Source: Lucinisca nassula (taxonomy: Eukaryota > Mollusca > Bivalvia > Lucinida > Lucinidae). Taken from it: a stretch of DNA of 64,000 bases. Shown here one piece after another: positions 41,700 through 52,325 of this stretch (position 1 is its first letter; each line of letters begins with the position of its first letter). Where the stretch lies: assembly GCA_963580285.1 (NCBI GenBank), contig OY757010.1, positions 221,483,234 through 221,547,233 of the forward strand. The letters are read 5' to 3'. Both the position numbers and the translations under genes were made by a program. The notes under the pieces were generated by a model. It worked only from the letters and a program-made list of their open reading frames with translations, was not told the DNA's origin and searched no databases.

Positions 41700-42704
41700 T
41701 CATGATTTCCCCGGCTTATAAATTGGATTAAATCCAACTTCCAATCTCAGAGGGTCTGGAGAGAGAGACCTGGCTCTCGCCGTCTTTTTCGGCTTGAGCC
41801 AGGCCCCATCCTCTCCGGACTCTCTGTCCCGCTTCAAACAAGAATCACCTTCCTCTTCCATGGGAAGCTGCTGCTCCGGATCCGGCGACCCACCCCCAGA
41901 AGATCCAGTGTCCCCCTGAGGGGGAATCTCCCCAGCATCTGGGTCCGAAGACACAGAAGCTGGCTCCCCAGCATCTGGGTCCGAAGACACAGAAGCTGGG
42001 GCCACCGGCTCCTCCGGGGCAGGGGGCGACGCCGGAGCGGGATCAGCAGCTCTCCCCGGAACATCATACACAGATCGGCTAACTACATTTGAAAAGGCAG
42101 TGTTAGGACACTTCTGCCTAACATGGCCCACGTGCCGACACTTAAGACAATATGGCGGCCGACCGGCCATGGTCAGCAGAATTGTCTGGCCCGAATTAAA
42201 CCGGACAAGGTGCGGAATTTGCTGCTTCCGCAACTCGTCCGTTCTAATTCGGACCTCCCTGGCACCATTGAACGTAACCAATTTCTCATGTGACGTCTTC
42301 AACATGGTAACTTCTAGAACATCTCCATAGTCACTTAGGATCTCTCTAAGAATCGTATTATCAAAGTAAATTGGAAGCCAATGTACTCGGACCGTAACCA
42401 CTTGCTCAGTCATCTTCATCACCATAAACTTCCTGTTTTCAATAGTTATTTCTTTCAATTCCATCAGCCTGTCTACCGTGTCAAGGTAAGTGAAAAGAAT
42501 AGAGTAGGAATTGTCAAAAGAACCAACCTTGAATATACCACCAATTTCTTCTGGATCAATTCCACCCTGTACTAGCCCATTCAGCAGTTCTCCGTAGGAC
42601 AATCTGTACCTTGGATCACTAGGAACCAGTCGTACTGTACGCTCCAGCCTGTCCGTATTAATATAGTTGCACTCTAAGCCACGAAAATCAACTTCTGGGT
42701 TCAT
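41700..42704 (-). CDS. U1-LINE copy 2 ORF1 (334 aa)
   Basis: The start is the ATG of MNPEVDFRG, aligned with the other copies; the frame is open further upstream through the 5' UTR. RRM-like region (VTVRVHWLPIYFDN, LREILSDYGDV), zinc knuckle CLKCRHVGHVRQKC, Pro/Ala-rich spacer with a 12-residue duplication (PASVSSDPDAGE twice), basic tail. Copy 3 has a similar duplication; copies 1 and 4 do not. Confidence 0.85.
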   Translation of the reverse strand: MNPEVDFRGLECNYINTDRLERTVRLVPSDPRYRLSYGELLNGLVQGGIDPEEIGGIFKVGSFDNSYSILFTYLDTVDRLMELKEITIENRKFMVMKMTEQVVTVRVHWLPIYFDNTILREILSDYGDVLEVTMLKTSHEKLVTFNGAREVRIRTDELRKQQIPHLVRFNSGQTILLTMAGRPPYCLKCRHVGHVRQKCPNTAFSNVVSRSVYDVPGRAADPAPASPPAPEEPVAPASVSSDPDAGEPASVSSDPDAGEIPPQGDTGSSGGGSPDPEQQLPMEEEGDSCLKRDRESGEDGAWLKPKKTARARSLSPDPLRLEVGFNPIYKPGKS

Positions 42705-42826
42705 GATGAACTGTAAGGAAACTAACGCTAACGTTAGACAACAATATATATGCAATATATATATGTATATGTATAAAGGACTTGCCTTCGCGGTCCTGTA
42801 AAACCTGGTTACAGAGAAAAACCGTA

Positions 42827-42858
42827 TGATCACAGTTCTCCCTGTACCAGGTAAGTAT
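42827..42858 (-). ncRNA. U1: U1 snRNA gene, unit 3, 5' fragment
   Basis: ATACTTACCTGG through tgatca on the - strand. Here the LINE follows almost directly (filler only about 2 nt before cggtttttc). It carries aactgtgatca in place of aaccgtgatca. Confidence 0.9.
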
Positions 42859-43346
42859 GCTTTCCTGGTGCAGGGGTGACCTCTTACATGAGCTGCTCAT
42901 CAACGCTACCTGGTAGTAAGCCTTTCTTTTTTCTTTCTTTCCCAGCGTGATACCCAGTCTTGCATTACCACACACAGTTTACTTTATGCACTACATGCTC
43001 CTTTTTCGTATGCCGCCAAAAGAGAAGGGGGAATCATGCTTTTCTCGTGAATACTCACAGTCTGACGTATTCACTACGTCACGCTGCGATAAAAATACGG
43101 CGTATGTTGTGACGCTAGAGGAGCATAAACTTTCTCCCGTCTTTTCATACGAGCAGGAGAACAGCAAAATCGACGAGGAAACGATAGACCGGTCTGTTCG
43201 CTTGCATGCTTCATACTGGTCGGGGTCGTTGCTGTTGCAAAAGTGTGTTTTGCAGTGCTCGGGCTCGTACATTCCGATTGAATACCATTTTCCTATGTAT
43301 CGAGCACACAGTTACGTTTATATATGCTACAATTCACTCCTCTAGT
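42859..43346. promoter_or_regulatory. Divergent U1 / 5S promoter spacer, unit 3
   Basis: By eye identical to units 2, 4 and 5 apart from length polymorphism, with the same two palindromes near U1 and TATATATG before 5S. Confidence 0.5.
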
Positions 43347-43465
43347 GTCTACGGCCATATCACGTTGAAAACACCGGTTCTCGTCCGATCACCGAAGTTA
43401 AGCAACGTCGAGCCCGGTTAGTACTTGGATGGGTGACCGCCTGGGAATACCGGGTGCTGTAGACT
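43347..43465 (+). rRNA. 5S rRNA: 5S ribosomal RNA, unit 3
   Basis: Full 5S with intact internal promoter and T-run terminator. Confidence 0.97.
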
Positions 43466-43588
43466 TTTTTTTTTCTTTTTTCTTTTTCTTTTGCTTCTGG
43501 CATTTTTTTTTTTTTTTTCTTCTTCTTCTTTCTTCTAAACAACAACAACAACAACGACGACGACAGTAGCAGCAGCAGCAGCAGCAGC

Positions 43589-43625
<37 letters not shown>

Positions 43626-43908
43626 GTGAGGTACCACGAGAGGAGATGTCTAATTCCTTCCAACACATGATAGAAAGGAAATCCAATGAGTCGCGTTCAG
43701 CTGCTTAAATCTCGTGCACGATTAAAGCATGATTATTCCCTACACCTCTGGGGTGACTGGCTAGTGGGGATTAGCTTTGTGTGTCTTTTTAGTTGGCAGT
43801 GGTGTTGTGTTAAAATGGTATTTTGCATGATGAACCTGCATGCGTGCATTTGCTAATGCACTTGTGGTTTAATGATGTGGTAAATCGGGATTTTGTTCCT
43901 TGTTGTGC

Positions 43909-43974
<66 letters not shown>

Positions 43975-44008
43975 GAGCAGAGTTTATTGTACATAATAAG
44001 GAAAGTTT
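43466..44008. repeat. Microsatellite-rich spacer downstream of 5S, unit 3
   Basis: Same as unit 2, with longer (AGC)n and a longer (CT)n at about 43913-43972. Confidence 0.75.
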
Positions 44009-44043
44009 TCTTTCTTGACAAGTTGGCGGCTCTTAGAAGGGCC
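44009..44043 (-). terminator. Histone-type mRNA 3' end signal, unit 3
   Basis: Stem-loop at 44028-44043 and CAAGAAAGA at 44009-44017, identical to unit 2. Confidence 0.55.
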
Positions 44044-44072
44044 ATTTTTTAACGGCATGCAGTTTATTACTT

Positions 44073-44411
44073 TTAATCAGACTCAGACATATAGTCCGAG
44101 TCAGAACCAGAAACTATTTCAACAGACTCGTTGAACAGTTCTCTTCGTAGCTCGGCGACGTGGTCAGCTTTTGTATATGCGTAGTCGTAGAACATGTTGC
44201 GAGCCCCTTCGATGACGGCAAGCTTTAATCTTAGGTTGTAGCGGAACGAGCGGTTGTTGTTGAGTCTTGCCTTCTTGTAGCGCTTCTGAACTTCTCCTAG
44301 TTTCTGATTCAGTAGGACGATCTGGTCACAGGCCCTTCTAAATCGGCGCTCTGCATCACACAACGTGAATCGCTTGTCGAGAGATGCTTTCATTTTGGAA
44401 TGATGTTGCAT
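44073..44411 (-). CDS. Small coiled-coil protein gene, unit 3 (112 aa)
   Basis: Protein identical to unit 2. Promoter-side spacer, AATAAA after the stop and histone-type signals are all present, so nothing visible prevents expression. Confidence 0.65.
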   Translation of the reverse strand: MQHHSKMKASLDKRFTLCDAERRFRRACDQIVLLNQKLGEVQKRYKKARLNNNRSFRYNLRLKLAVIEGARNMFYDYAYTKADHVAELRRELFNESVEIVSGSDSDYMSESD

Positions 44412-44667
44412 AGAAATAGTACAATGTTGTATGAGCTGCCATTTCAAACCTTTCCTTTAAATACTGCTTCCAAGACATACACGAGTTCAGGGTGTCTACT
44501 TCACTAACCTATTTGACACGAAAGATGATTGAGTTGACACCTGCCCGTTTAACGAGAGTCGTTAAGGAAAACAAAAGCGTGTGTTCAGTTCATTGCTCAG
44601 TGATTAGTTTAACATCAGTAATCAGACGAGGATTAACGCTGTAAACTTCAAACAAAATATAAGACAA

Positions 44668-44702
<35 letters not shown>

Positions 44703-44806
44703 ATATGTGCAAAACGATAAGGGCAGGGACAGCAGCAATATTGGGAAGGATGATAACAAATAAGTAAACACATCAATAGATTCTCTTTTATTGTTGTCAT
44801 TTATCA
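44412..44806. other. Spacer between small gene and U1, unit 3
   Basis: As unit 2, with a shorter (AAAT)n tract (about 44667-44704). Confidence 0.5.
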
Positions 44807-44867
44807 CAGGGGTTAGCGCGAACGCAGACCCCCACACAAATAAATTGCGTACCCGAGTTACCCACAT
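44807..44867 (-). ncRNA. U1: U1 snRNA gene, unit 3, 3' fragment (shortened)
   Basis: Only the 3' 61 nt remain: part of stem III, Sm-like site and stem IV. About 68 nt next to the LINE junction, including the U1A loop, are missing, so a deletion accompanied or followed this insertion. Confidence 0.88.
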
Positions 44868-46155
44868 GTTTTTCATAAATTTATTATATTATCCTATTTA
44901 CAATAAAAACCGGTGGGGTGTAAGGAGCCCCACACGGCCGACACCTTTAAAATAACAATATGAAACTTAACAAAGACCTAGAAAAAACGTTACACATCGA
45001 GATATAAAATAAAAATTAGGAGAGAATATTGCAAAAGCCTAGATAGAATTGTTGAATTGAACATTGATATGAGGAAAGAAAAACTAGAAAAGGATAGAGT
45101 TGACGTTGATGAAATTAACCTTATGTGCACACAATAACGGTGCACAGAAATACAAATATTGATATTAAGTTTTAAACCCCTAACAGGTGTCGTAATTGAA
45201 AGGTTAGTAATGAGCTGACTCCATGCAAATATAATTATAAATAACAAAATATACCTACGAAAAGTTAATATGAATGTTGCAAAAGTATAGAGAAAATAAA
45301 GGGCGGGAAATTTTTCAGTCCTTCACTGGTGACCTGGCTGATGTCGCAAGCGTCGTACAACAATGTTGTCCGAGGCTCACGGCACCAGCGAGGAAAACAC
45401 CAACCTGGGTCTTAAATTTGTTCTAATTAAATGAAACAGGAGAAAAATACAATTATAATTCAAACACAGTGAGACTGTAGGTAAACGACGACAATAGACG
45501 ATCACATATTGACAAAAATTGGGGCACAAATGGGTTAGAATGTGAATAAGCGGTTGAAAAAGCTGGGTTTGGTATACGGTGTAATATTTGCTAGTTTGTG
45601 AACCTTTATCATAATAATAATGCGGGGTAAAAATACACCGTATATAGCCGGGGATACGGGAAAGCAAAATAAACCCTTATCTCTTTTTTATATATTGGAC
45701 CTTGGACATCGCTCTGACTTATTCTGAAGGGCGGTGAAGGATCTGAAAACTACAGCCGCACGCCCCGGTGACGAAAGACTCGGGTACCCTTCCCCACTAG
45801 GGCGCGAGACTGCGTTCATGTTAAAAAGGAGGGTAATTTGTCAGTAAAAAATACTATGTTGCATATGCTATTTGCAATAGAGTCAGACTCTACATATAAA
45901 GGTTAGTACGATACACGGAATATTCACAAATGACAAGTATATTTCTACATCGTCAGACGGCAAGGCCAGTCTGAAAAGAGAAAACTATATTAATATGTGC
46001 ATATATACAATTATGGAATAAATACAATGTGCGATTGTAACGAAAGTCGAAAAATGTACATCTTTTCAAAGTTTCAGACATACAGGCCAGCTGCAGTCTG
46101 AAGATGAGAAAAAATAGACAGGTATTTACAGAAAATTGATGAAATAATCAGTAAT
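44868..46155 (-). other. U1-LINE copy 3 3' UTR
   Basis: It keeps the terminal hairpin and the two conserved blocks (about 45315-45392 and 45748-45820) amid otherwise diverged sequence. Confidence 0.6.
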
Positions 46156-49100
46156 TTATGTTGGGCCTTTGAAATAATGACGTGGATATAGTTGTTGATT
46201 AAAAATGACTTTTTTAGAATTTGAATCAAAATTACAAAAAACTCCATCCAAAATACACCAGTTTTTGATAAAAGAATCTAAAGACATTAAATACTGATCG
46301 GCCAAAATTCTAAATTGTAATTTACTAAAAAATTGAGAAACCAAAGAAAAAGAAGAAATGTTTTTATTTTCATATTTAGCTAAATTTCGATTTATCCAGA
46401 TAACATAACGCGATTCGGTAAGTAAAATTAGACAAATTTCTGTTATACGTTTTGGCAAATTTGGTAAGATGTGAAATCGAAAAATAAGTTCTGAAAAAGT
46501 TATCTGGTTCTGTGTAATTTCCCTGATAAGTTTAAGTACAATTCTATTCAAAGGCACAACATATTTACATTCTAAAAATAAGTGTTTTATTGTTTCTATT
46601 TTTGATTTGCAAAGAGGACATGAATTTTCTTTACTAATTTTCTTATTAAATAAATAATAATTTACATATATAACTTCATGAATAATCTTCCAAAAAATAT
46701 CTCTGACTTCAGAATCAATACAGGGTAAATACATATTTTTGAACAAAATTTTAAAGTTAATTTGGGGGTAAATATTTTGGAATTTGGGTCTGATATTGAG
46801 GTTATTTAAGAGGGTTCCATAAAAAGTTTTAGTTTTCATAGTTGTAATCGAAATATTATTGTTATTATTAGTGAACTTTCTAAAAACAGCAAGAGAAATT
46901 TCATAAAAATGGGGTAGTGTATCGCCATGGGGAGAAGAATTGTTAGCCAAAGAAGGATTAAACTTTCTAAGTTGAATGCCAATCCAATATTTAGCAAAAT
47001 AAGTCCACTTAGCTTCATAACCAATAATCAATTTTTGTATGTGTGACAAATACAAAGCTTCACATTTCAATTTAAAATTAGGAATATTAAGGCCGCCATT
47101 TAGGAAACTAAGATACAGGGTGTTTCTCGCAACAGGCTCAAATTTTGAATTCCATACAAACCTAAAGCTAGATCTAGTTAACAGTGTAATATAATGGGAA
47201 GGGATTATGGCCGCAGAAGCGTAATACAAAATTTTCGACAAACCAAGAGAATTCAAAACGGTAGATTTCCCCTTCAAAGACAGTTTTCTTAGTTTCCAAA
47301 GATTCAATGTTTTATCAAATCTGAGATAAAGTTTGGACCAAATTTCATCACTGTCTAAATTTTCTCCAAAATGATAACCTAATATTTTCAAGGATTTCAC
47401 CCAACTAATACCGAAGGGATGGTCAGACCGAGTTTTCCATTTACCTAGATACATTCCCTTCGATTTATCATAATTAATTTTTGAACCCGAAATTCTGCCA
47501 AACTGTTTTACCCAATAGAAATATAAATGAATAGAAGTGTCACTTGTCAATATACCAGTGCTATCATCAGCATAAGCAGAAAATTTAGCTTCTAAGTTTG
47601 TTCCAGGTAATTTCAGTCCTTTGATTTCCTCTAAGTTTCGAATTTTATTTGCAAAAGGTTCGAGACAAATTACATAAAGTAAAGGAGATAAGGAGCAACC
47701 TTGCCTAACACCACGTTTGAGTGGAAATGGTTCCGAAATGAAGTTATTTACAATTACTGAAGATGAAATGTCGGTATATAATAGTTTAACCCATTTCAAG
47801 AAGTCGTTGTCAAAACCAAAAGCTGTCAAAGTGTCATATAAATAAGACCAAGATACTCTATCAAAAGCTTTTTCTTGATCCAAAGAAATGAAGCATGCCG
47901 ATAAGTTTTTCTGTTCAATATAATCAATAATGTTTCGTAAAAGGTGAACATTGTCAAAAATCGAACGTCCTCTAATAGCACAAGTTTGATCCATATGTAT
48001 AATCTTAGGTAAAACCTGACTCAGTCGACTAGATATGACTTTCGAAATAATTTTATAATCAACATTTAGAAGTGAAATAGGTCTATAACATTTCATTTCA
48101 TCAGCCCTAGTTTCATCCTTGCAAATCAGAGTGATATAAGAAAGTTTTTGACTATCAGATAATTCACCATTTTCAAAAGCTAAGTTTATAACTCTACATA
48201 AAGTATCACCAAGTATGTCAAAAAATGTAACGTAAAATGAACTGGAAAGGCCATCACTACCGGGGGATTTATGGGGTTTCATATCTTTCAGGGCAGATAA
48301 AATTTCAGATTTGTTTATTTTATTTTTCAGGTAGTTATTGTCAGAGGGTTCAACTTGAGGAAGATTATCAAGAAAGAGAGAGTTTAAGGAGGAGTCTACA
48401 GGTTCTTCAGTATAAAGCAGTTCATAAAATGATTTAAAACAGGTGAGTATATCTGATGATGATGAATATGATACATTGTTATGAGTGATGTTCTTTACAG
48501 TTTTACATTTGGATGTAGATGCTTCTTTTTGAAAGAAATAACTAGATGGTTTTTCATTATTTTCCAAATTCCTTGCCTTACTACGTATCAAAGACCCTTT
48601 TGAAAGAGAAGTTTCAATTTCTTTCACCTTGATTTTAATTTCATCTAAAAGTTTCAAATCTGAAGTCTGCTTAAGGTCCAAACGGTTGTATTTTTGTTTC
48701 AGAAGTTTCAATTCACCATACAAGTTCTTATTTTTGGATTTTGAATAATCTATACAAAATAGTTTTATATTATGTTTCATACTGTCCCACCAGTTTAAAT
48801 CAATACTTTCAGTTTTAGAAGTTATTTGCCAAAATATTTTGAAGGCAGAAACAAAAGTTTTATCTTCTAGAAGTTCATTATTGAATTTCCAATAAGATTT
48901 ACCAAAAGTTGTACCAGCTCCATTCTGACAATTCAACTGCATCATAATAAAATCATGATCCGAACATGCACAAGGTATAGTATCAAAGGCTATCAAATTA
49001 TCTTTCATGATAGAAGAAATATAGAATCTATCTATTCTAGTGCCAATCATATCATAGTTAGGAAAGTTCTTTCTCATCCAAGTTACAGCTCGTTTGTTAG

Positions 49101-49659
49101 GATATAGGTGTCTAAAACAATCTACCAAGCTCATTTTCTCTATTAATGATTTGAAAGATTTTGACCCAATCATGCCTTTGTCTAAGTTTCCACCAAGCTT
49201 ATCTAAACTGGAGTCCATAATAAAATTAAAATCGCCACCAATGATAAGATTTTTTGCACCACAAAGGTGTCTTGACAAACTGTGAATGAAATCCAATCTT
49301 TCTGTTGTATTAGTTGGAAAATATATATTGAGAAGTCTAAAGTTTGAAATTCCTTCCCCTGAAAAATCTAAACGAATCAATCTGCCATAAATATCATTAT
49401 CGAAGTTCTCAACAACAAGTTTTTCATTGAAGAGAAAAATGCCTACTCCACATGAGTCAGATTTACCAAAGTTCCATATGCATCTTCTATTTAGTTTAAA
49501 ATTTTGTTCAATAGATCTAGCCAAAGTTATATTATCAACATAAGTTTCTTGCAAAAGTAAAATATCAATTTTATTCTTAGTTGCAAACTCAAATATCAAA
49601 TCTTGTTTAAATTTGGATCTAAATCCATTCACATTTAAACTTGCTATTTTCAGGTTCAT
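46156..49659 (-). CDS. U1-LINE copy 3 ORF2 (1167 aa)
   Basis: Same length and motifs as copy 2 (GGDFNFIMDS, SDHDF, LDQEKAFD, YADD, CPLC..H..C), with many scattered amino-acid differences. In the endonuclease half it resembles copy 1 (for example NTTERLDFIHS, SSLDKLGGNL), elsewhere copies 2 and 4, so it may be a mosaic. No stops or frameshifts. Confidence 0.93.
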   Translation of the reverse strand: MNLKIASLNVNGFRSKFKQDLIFEFATKNKIDILLLQETYVDNITLARSIEQNFKLNRRCIWNFGKSDSCGVGIFLFNEKLVVENFDNDIYGRLIRLDFSGEGISNFRLLNIYFPTNTTERLDFIHSLSRHLCGAKNLIIGGDFNFIMDSSLDKLGGNLDKGMIGSKSFKSLIEKMSLVDCFRHLYPNKRAVTWMRKNFPNYDMIGTRIDRFYISSIMKDNLIAFDTIPCACSDHDFIMMQLNCQNGAGTTFGKSYWKFNNELLEDKTFVSAFKIFWQITSKTESIDLNWWDSMKHNIKLFCIDYSKSKNKNLYGELKLLKQKYNRLDLKQTSDLKLLDEIKIKVKEIETSLSKGSLIRSKARNLENNEKPSSYFFQKEASTSKCKTVKNITHNNVSYSSSSDILTCFKSFYELLYTEEPVDSSLNSLFLDNLPQVEPSDNNYLKNKINKSEILSALKDMKPHKSPGSDGLSSSFYVTFFDILGDTLCRVINLAFENGELSDSQKLSYITLICKDETRADEMKCYRPISLLNVDYKIISKVISSRLSQVLPKIIHMDQTCAIRGRSIFDNVHLLRNIIDYIEQKNLSACFISLDQEKAFDRVSWSYLYDTLTAFGFDNDFLKWVKLLYTDISSSVIVNNFISEPFPLKRGVRQGCSLSPLLYVICLEPFANKIRNLEEIKGLKLPGTNLEAKFSAYADDSTGILTSDTSIHLYFYWVKQFGRISGSKINYDKSKGMYLGKWKTRSDHPFGISWVKSLKILGYHFGENLDSDEIWSKLYLRFDKTLNLWKLRKLSLKGKSTVLNSLGLSKILYYASAAIIPSHYITLLTRSSFRFVWNSKFEPVARNTLYLSFLNGGLNIPNFKLKCEALYLSHIQKLIIGYEAKWTYFAKYWIGIQLRKFNPSLANNSSPHGDTLPHFYEISLAVFRKFTNNNNNISITTMKTKTFYGTLLNNLNIRPKFQNIYPQINFKILFKNMYLPCIDSEVRDIFWKIIHEVIYVNYYLFNKKISKENSCPLCKSKIETIKHLFLECKYVVPLNRIVLKLIREITQNQITFSELIFRFHILPNLPKRITEICLILLTESRYVIWINRNLAKYENKNISSFSLVSQFFSKLQFRILADQYLMSLDSFIKNWCILDGVFCNFDSNSKKVIFNQQLYPRHYFKGPT

Positions 49660-49673
49660 CTTGCCAAGTTGAA

Positions 49674-50594
49674 TTATCGAAGATGTAAAAAGGTAATAAG
49701 GAAGTGTACAAATACCGAATCAACACGATCTGATTTCCGAAGACACCCGAAGACGAAGTTAACCGAGCAGTTAAAGTGACAAAAGTACAAAGTTACTGCA
49801 GGTATATTTTCCGATAATGTAATATCCAAAGAATAATTGAAGCGATTTAAGTAAGCTGAAAGATTTATACAGGTAGATTGGAAAATCGAAAAACCAGCGA
49901 AGCGAGAAACAGAGTAGATTAAAATCAGACAGGTAAAATAAACCCGATACACTGCACCGCAGTGTATCAGGTATATTTTACCAGCCCTAGGCACAAAACA
50001 AAACACAGGTAAAACGAATAATTGAAACAAAATGTGAGCGAATTTATGTACATGTAGTGAGATGTTTTTACAAACTATGAAAATATACATGTATAAATGA
50101 GGGTATTGAAAAAGGAGAATAAATTTAGAGCCAAAAAGGACTCTGTTTCCGCCGCCCCCCGCCAATAAAGGCGAGGGACGACAAAAACAGAGAACCTTTA
50201 CAACAAGAAAACAATATTTAACAGAATGATATTTTTTCTTTTTCAGATGAATGCTGCCAGGTAAGTATATGAAGACAAGATGAAAGACAAAATATAAGAC
50301 AAAAGAACAGTAAGAAATAACTCTCTCCCTGTTGCCACTTGTCCTCAAGGACAAGAGACAACAAGGACAGATAAAGAATCTTTTCAGGGGTATGTCGTCA
50401 GGTAAGTATGTAAAACTGAAAGGGAGCTTAGAGAAAAGAGTAAGGGTAAGTATCTCGAAAAACAGAAGTATGAAACAAAGACAGGCAATGAAATAACATT
50501 TCATTGCCTTAGATAAATCATAATTCAGTCTCATTGTCCGTATTCGGTCCATGTTCGCATCTCCGTTGGTGTTAGTTGGCCAGTCCGTATCCAT
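49674..50594 (-). CDS. U1-LINE copy 3 middle ORF (306 aa)
   Basis: Starts MDTDWPTNTNG 68 nt after the ORF1 stop and ends 14 nt before the ORF2 ATG. Same repeats and conserved segments as copy 2. ATACTTACC occurs three times, one of them in a different reading frame from the YLP repeats. Confidence 0.55.
   Translation of the reverse strand: MDTDWPTNTNGDANMDRIRTMRLNYDLSKAMKCYFIACLCFILLFFEILTLTLFSKLPFSFTYLPDDIPLKRFFICPCCLLSLRTSGNRERVISYCSFVLYFVFHLVFIYLPGSIHLKKKKYHSVKYCFLVVKVLCFCRPSPLLAGGGGNRVLFGSKFILLFQYPHLYMYIFIVCKNISLHVHKFAHILFQLFVLPVFCFVPRAGKIYLIHCGAVYRVYFTCLILIYSVSRFAGFSIFQSTCINLSAYLNRFNYSLDITLSENIPAVTLYFCHFNCSVNFVFGCLRKSDRVDSVFVHFLITFLHLR
50247..50401 (+). promoter_or_regulatory. Two antisense splice-like cassettes in U1-LINE copy 3
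   Basis: The 14-nt segments 50247-50260 and 50388-50401 on the + strand are each preceded by a pyrimidine tract plus CAG and followed by GTAAGTAT. Confidence 0.5.
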
Positions 50595-50661
50595 GAATCA
50601 TAGTCGATAAAACAGTCCGGTTCGGGTCGATATAAAGGTCGAGGAAATCATGAGACGTGTC

Positions 50662-51675
50662 TCACGATTTCCCCGGCTTATAAATCGGATTAAATCCGAC
50701 TTCGAGTCTCAGAGGGTCCGGAGAGAGAGACCTGGCTCTCGCCGTCTTAGTCGGCTTGATCCAGGCACTCTCCTCTCCAGACTCTCTGTCCCTCTTCAAA
50801 CTGGAATCACCCTCCTCCTCCATGGGGAGCTGCTGCTCCGGATCCGGCGACCCACCCCCAGACGATCCAGTGTCCCCCTGAGGGGATTCCACCCCAGCAT
50901 CTGGGTCCGAAGACACAGAAGCTGAGGCCACCCCAGCATCTGGGTCCGAAGACACAGAAGCTGAGGCCACCGGCTCCTCTGGGGCAGGGGGCGACGCCGG
51001 ACCGGGATCAGCAGCCGCACCTCCAGATACAACGCTTACAGTTCTCCTTTGTACCACGGAAGCAAAACCCGAATTCGGGCACCGCTGCCTGACGTGCCCC
51101 ACTAGGTGGCACTTCAGGCAGTACGGTGGCCGACCTGCCATTGTCAGCAAAATAGTCTGGCCCGAACCAAACCGGACAAGATGCGGAATCTGTTGCTTCC
51201 GCAGCTCATCCGTTCTGATTCGGACCTCCCTGATTCCATTCAACGTGACCAGCCTCTCGTGCGATGTTGTACACATATGAAAGTCCAGAATCTCTCCATA
51301 CGGTCTCAGGATTGATCTTAGAATAGAGTTGTCGTAGTATAGGGGTAGCCAATGCACTCGCAATGTGAGAACTTGTTCCGTCATCTTCATTATCATAAAT
51401 TTCTTATTTTCAATACTGATCTCTTCAAGAGACATAAAGTCATCAACTGCATCTTGGAATGCAAAGAAAACTGAATAAGAGGAATCTGTCGCACTCACTT
51501 TGTAAATGCCGCTGATGTCATTAGGGTTCACTCCACTGTCACATAGCCCTTTTAACAATTCACCATAAGACACCTGCTCCCTGGGGTTTACCGGAACCAG
51601 CTTGACTGTTCTCTTTAGCCTGTCAACATTGATATGGTTTGTCTCCACCCCTTCGAATCGGATCACAGGTTCCAT
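50662..51675 (-). CDS. U1-LINE copy 3 ORF1 (337 aa)
   Basis: RRM-like region, zinc knuckle CLKCHLVGHVRQRC, acidic Pro/Ala spacer with a SVSSDPDAGV duplication, basic tail ending NPIYKPGKS. Starts MEPVIRFEGVE at the same relative position as copy 1. Confidence 0.85.
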   Translation of the reverse strand: MEPVIRFEGVETNHINVDRLKRTVKLVPVNPREQVSYGELLKGLCDSGVNPNDISGIYKVSATDSSYSVFFAFQDAVDDFMSLEEISIENKKFMIMKMTEQVLTLRVHWLPLYYDNSILRSILRPYGEILDFHMCTTSHERLVTLNGIREVRIRTDELRKQQIPHLVRFGSGQTILLTMAGRPPYCLKCHLVGHVRQRCPNSGFASVVQRRTVSVVSGGAAADPGPASPPAPEEPVASASVSSDPDAGVASASVSSDPDAGVESPQGDTGSSGGGSPDPEQQLPMEEEGDSSLKRDRESGEESAWIKPTKTARARSLSPDPLRLEVGFNPIYKPGKS

Positions 51676-51805
51676 GACTATACTGGAAATAAACTAACGA
51701 GTGACGTTAGAAAAACTATATATATATATGAAATATATATAAGTGTGGACCTTGTCTTCACAGGCCCGGATACCTGGGAACAAGAAAAACGGAAACCAGC
51801 AGAAC

Positions 51806-51837
51806 TGATCACAGTTCTCCCTGTACCAGGTAAGTAT
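51806..51837 (-). ncRNA. U1: U1 snRNA gene, unit 4, 5' fragment
   Basis: ATACTTACCTGG to tgatca on the - strand, then filler gttctgct before the LINE start. It has the same aactgtgatca variant as unit 3. Confidence 0.9.
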
Positions 51838-52325
51838 GCTTTCCTGGTGCAGGGGTGACCTCTTACATGAGCTGCTCATCAACGCTACCTGGTAGTAAGC
51901 CTTTCTTTTTTCTTTCTTTCCCAGCGTGATACCCAGTCTTGCATTACCACACACAGTTTACTTTATGCACTACATGCTCCTTTTTCGTATGCCGCCAAAA
52001 GAGAAGGGGGAATCATGCTTTTCTCGTGAATACTCACAGTCTGACGTATTCACTACGTCACGCTGCGATAAAAATACGGCGTATGTTGTGACGCTAGAGG
52101 AGCATAAACTTTCTCCCGTCTTTTCATACGAGCAGGAGAACAGCAAAATCGACGAGGAAACGATAGACCGGTCTGTTCGCTTGCATGCTTCATACTGGTC
52201 GGGGTCGTTGCTGTTGCAAAAGTGTGTTTTGCAGTGCTCGGGCTCGTACATTCCGATTGAATACCATTTTCCTATGTATCGAGCACACAGTTACGTTTAT
52301 ATATGCTACAATTCACTCCTCTAGT
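51838..52325. promoter_or_regulatory. Divergent U1 / 5S promoter spacer, unit 4
   Basis: As units 2, 3 and 5. Confidence 0.5.

Larger units (their letters stand above)
35891..42826 (-). mobile_element. U1-LINE copy 2, full length, ORFs intact
   Basis: 6.9 kb between the two halves of a U1 gene, same orientation as U1. On the - strand: 5' UTR (42705-42826) with hairpin ctaacgttag, ORF1, middle ORF, ORF2, 3' UTR. All frames are open. An EEP-type endonuclease, an RRM/knuckle ORF1 and an ORF2 ending in CPLC..H..C place it in the Tx1/L1 group. Confidence 0.93.
44868..51805 (-). mobile_element. U1-LINE copy 3, full length, ORFs intact
   Basis: Same order and orientation as copy 2. 5' UTR at 51676-51805 with stem ctaacg/cgttag around a different loop (agtga). 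ORF1, middle ORF and ORF2 are all open. Confidence 0.93.
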
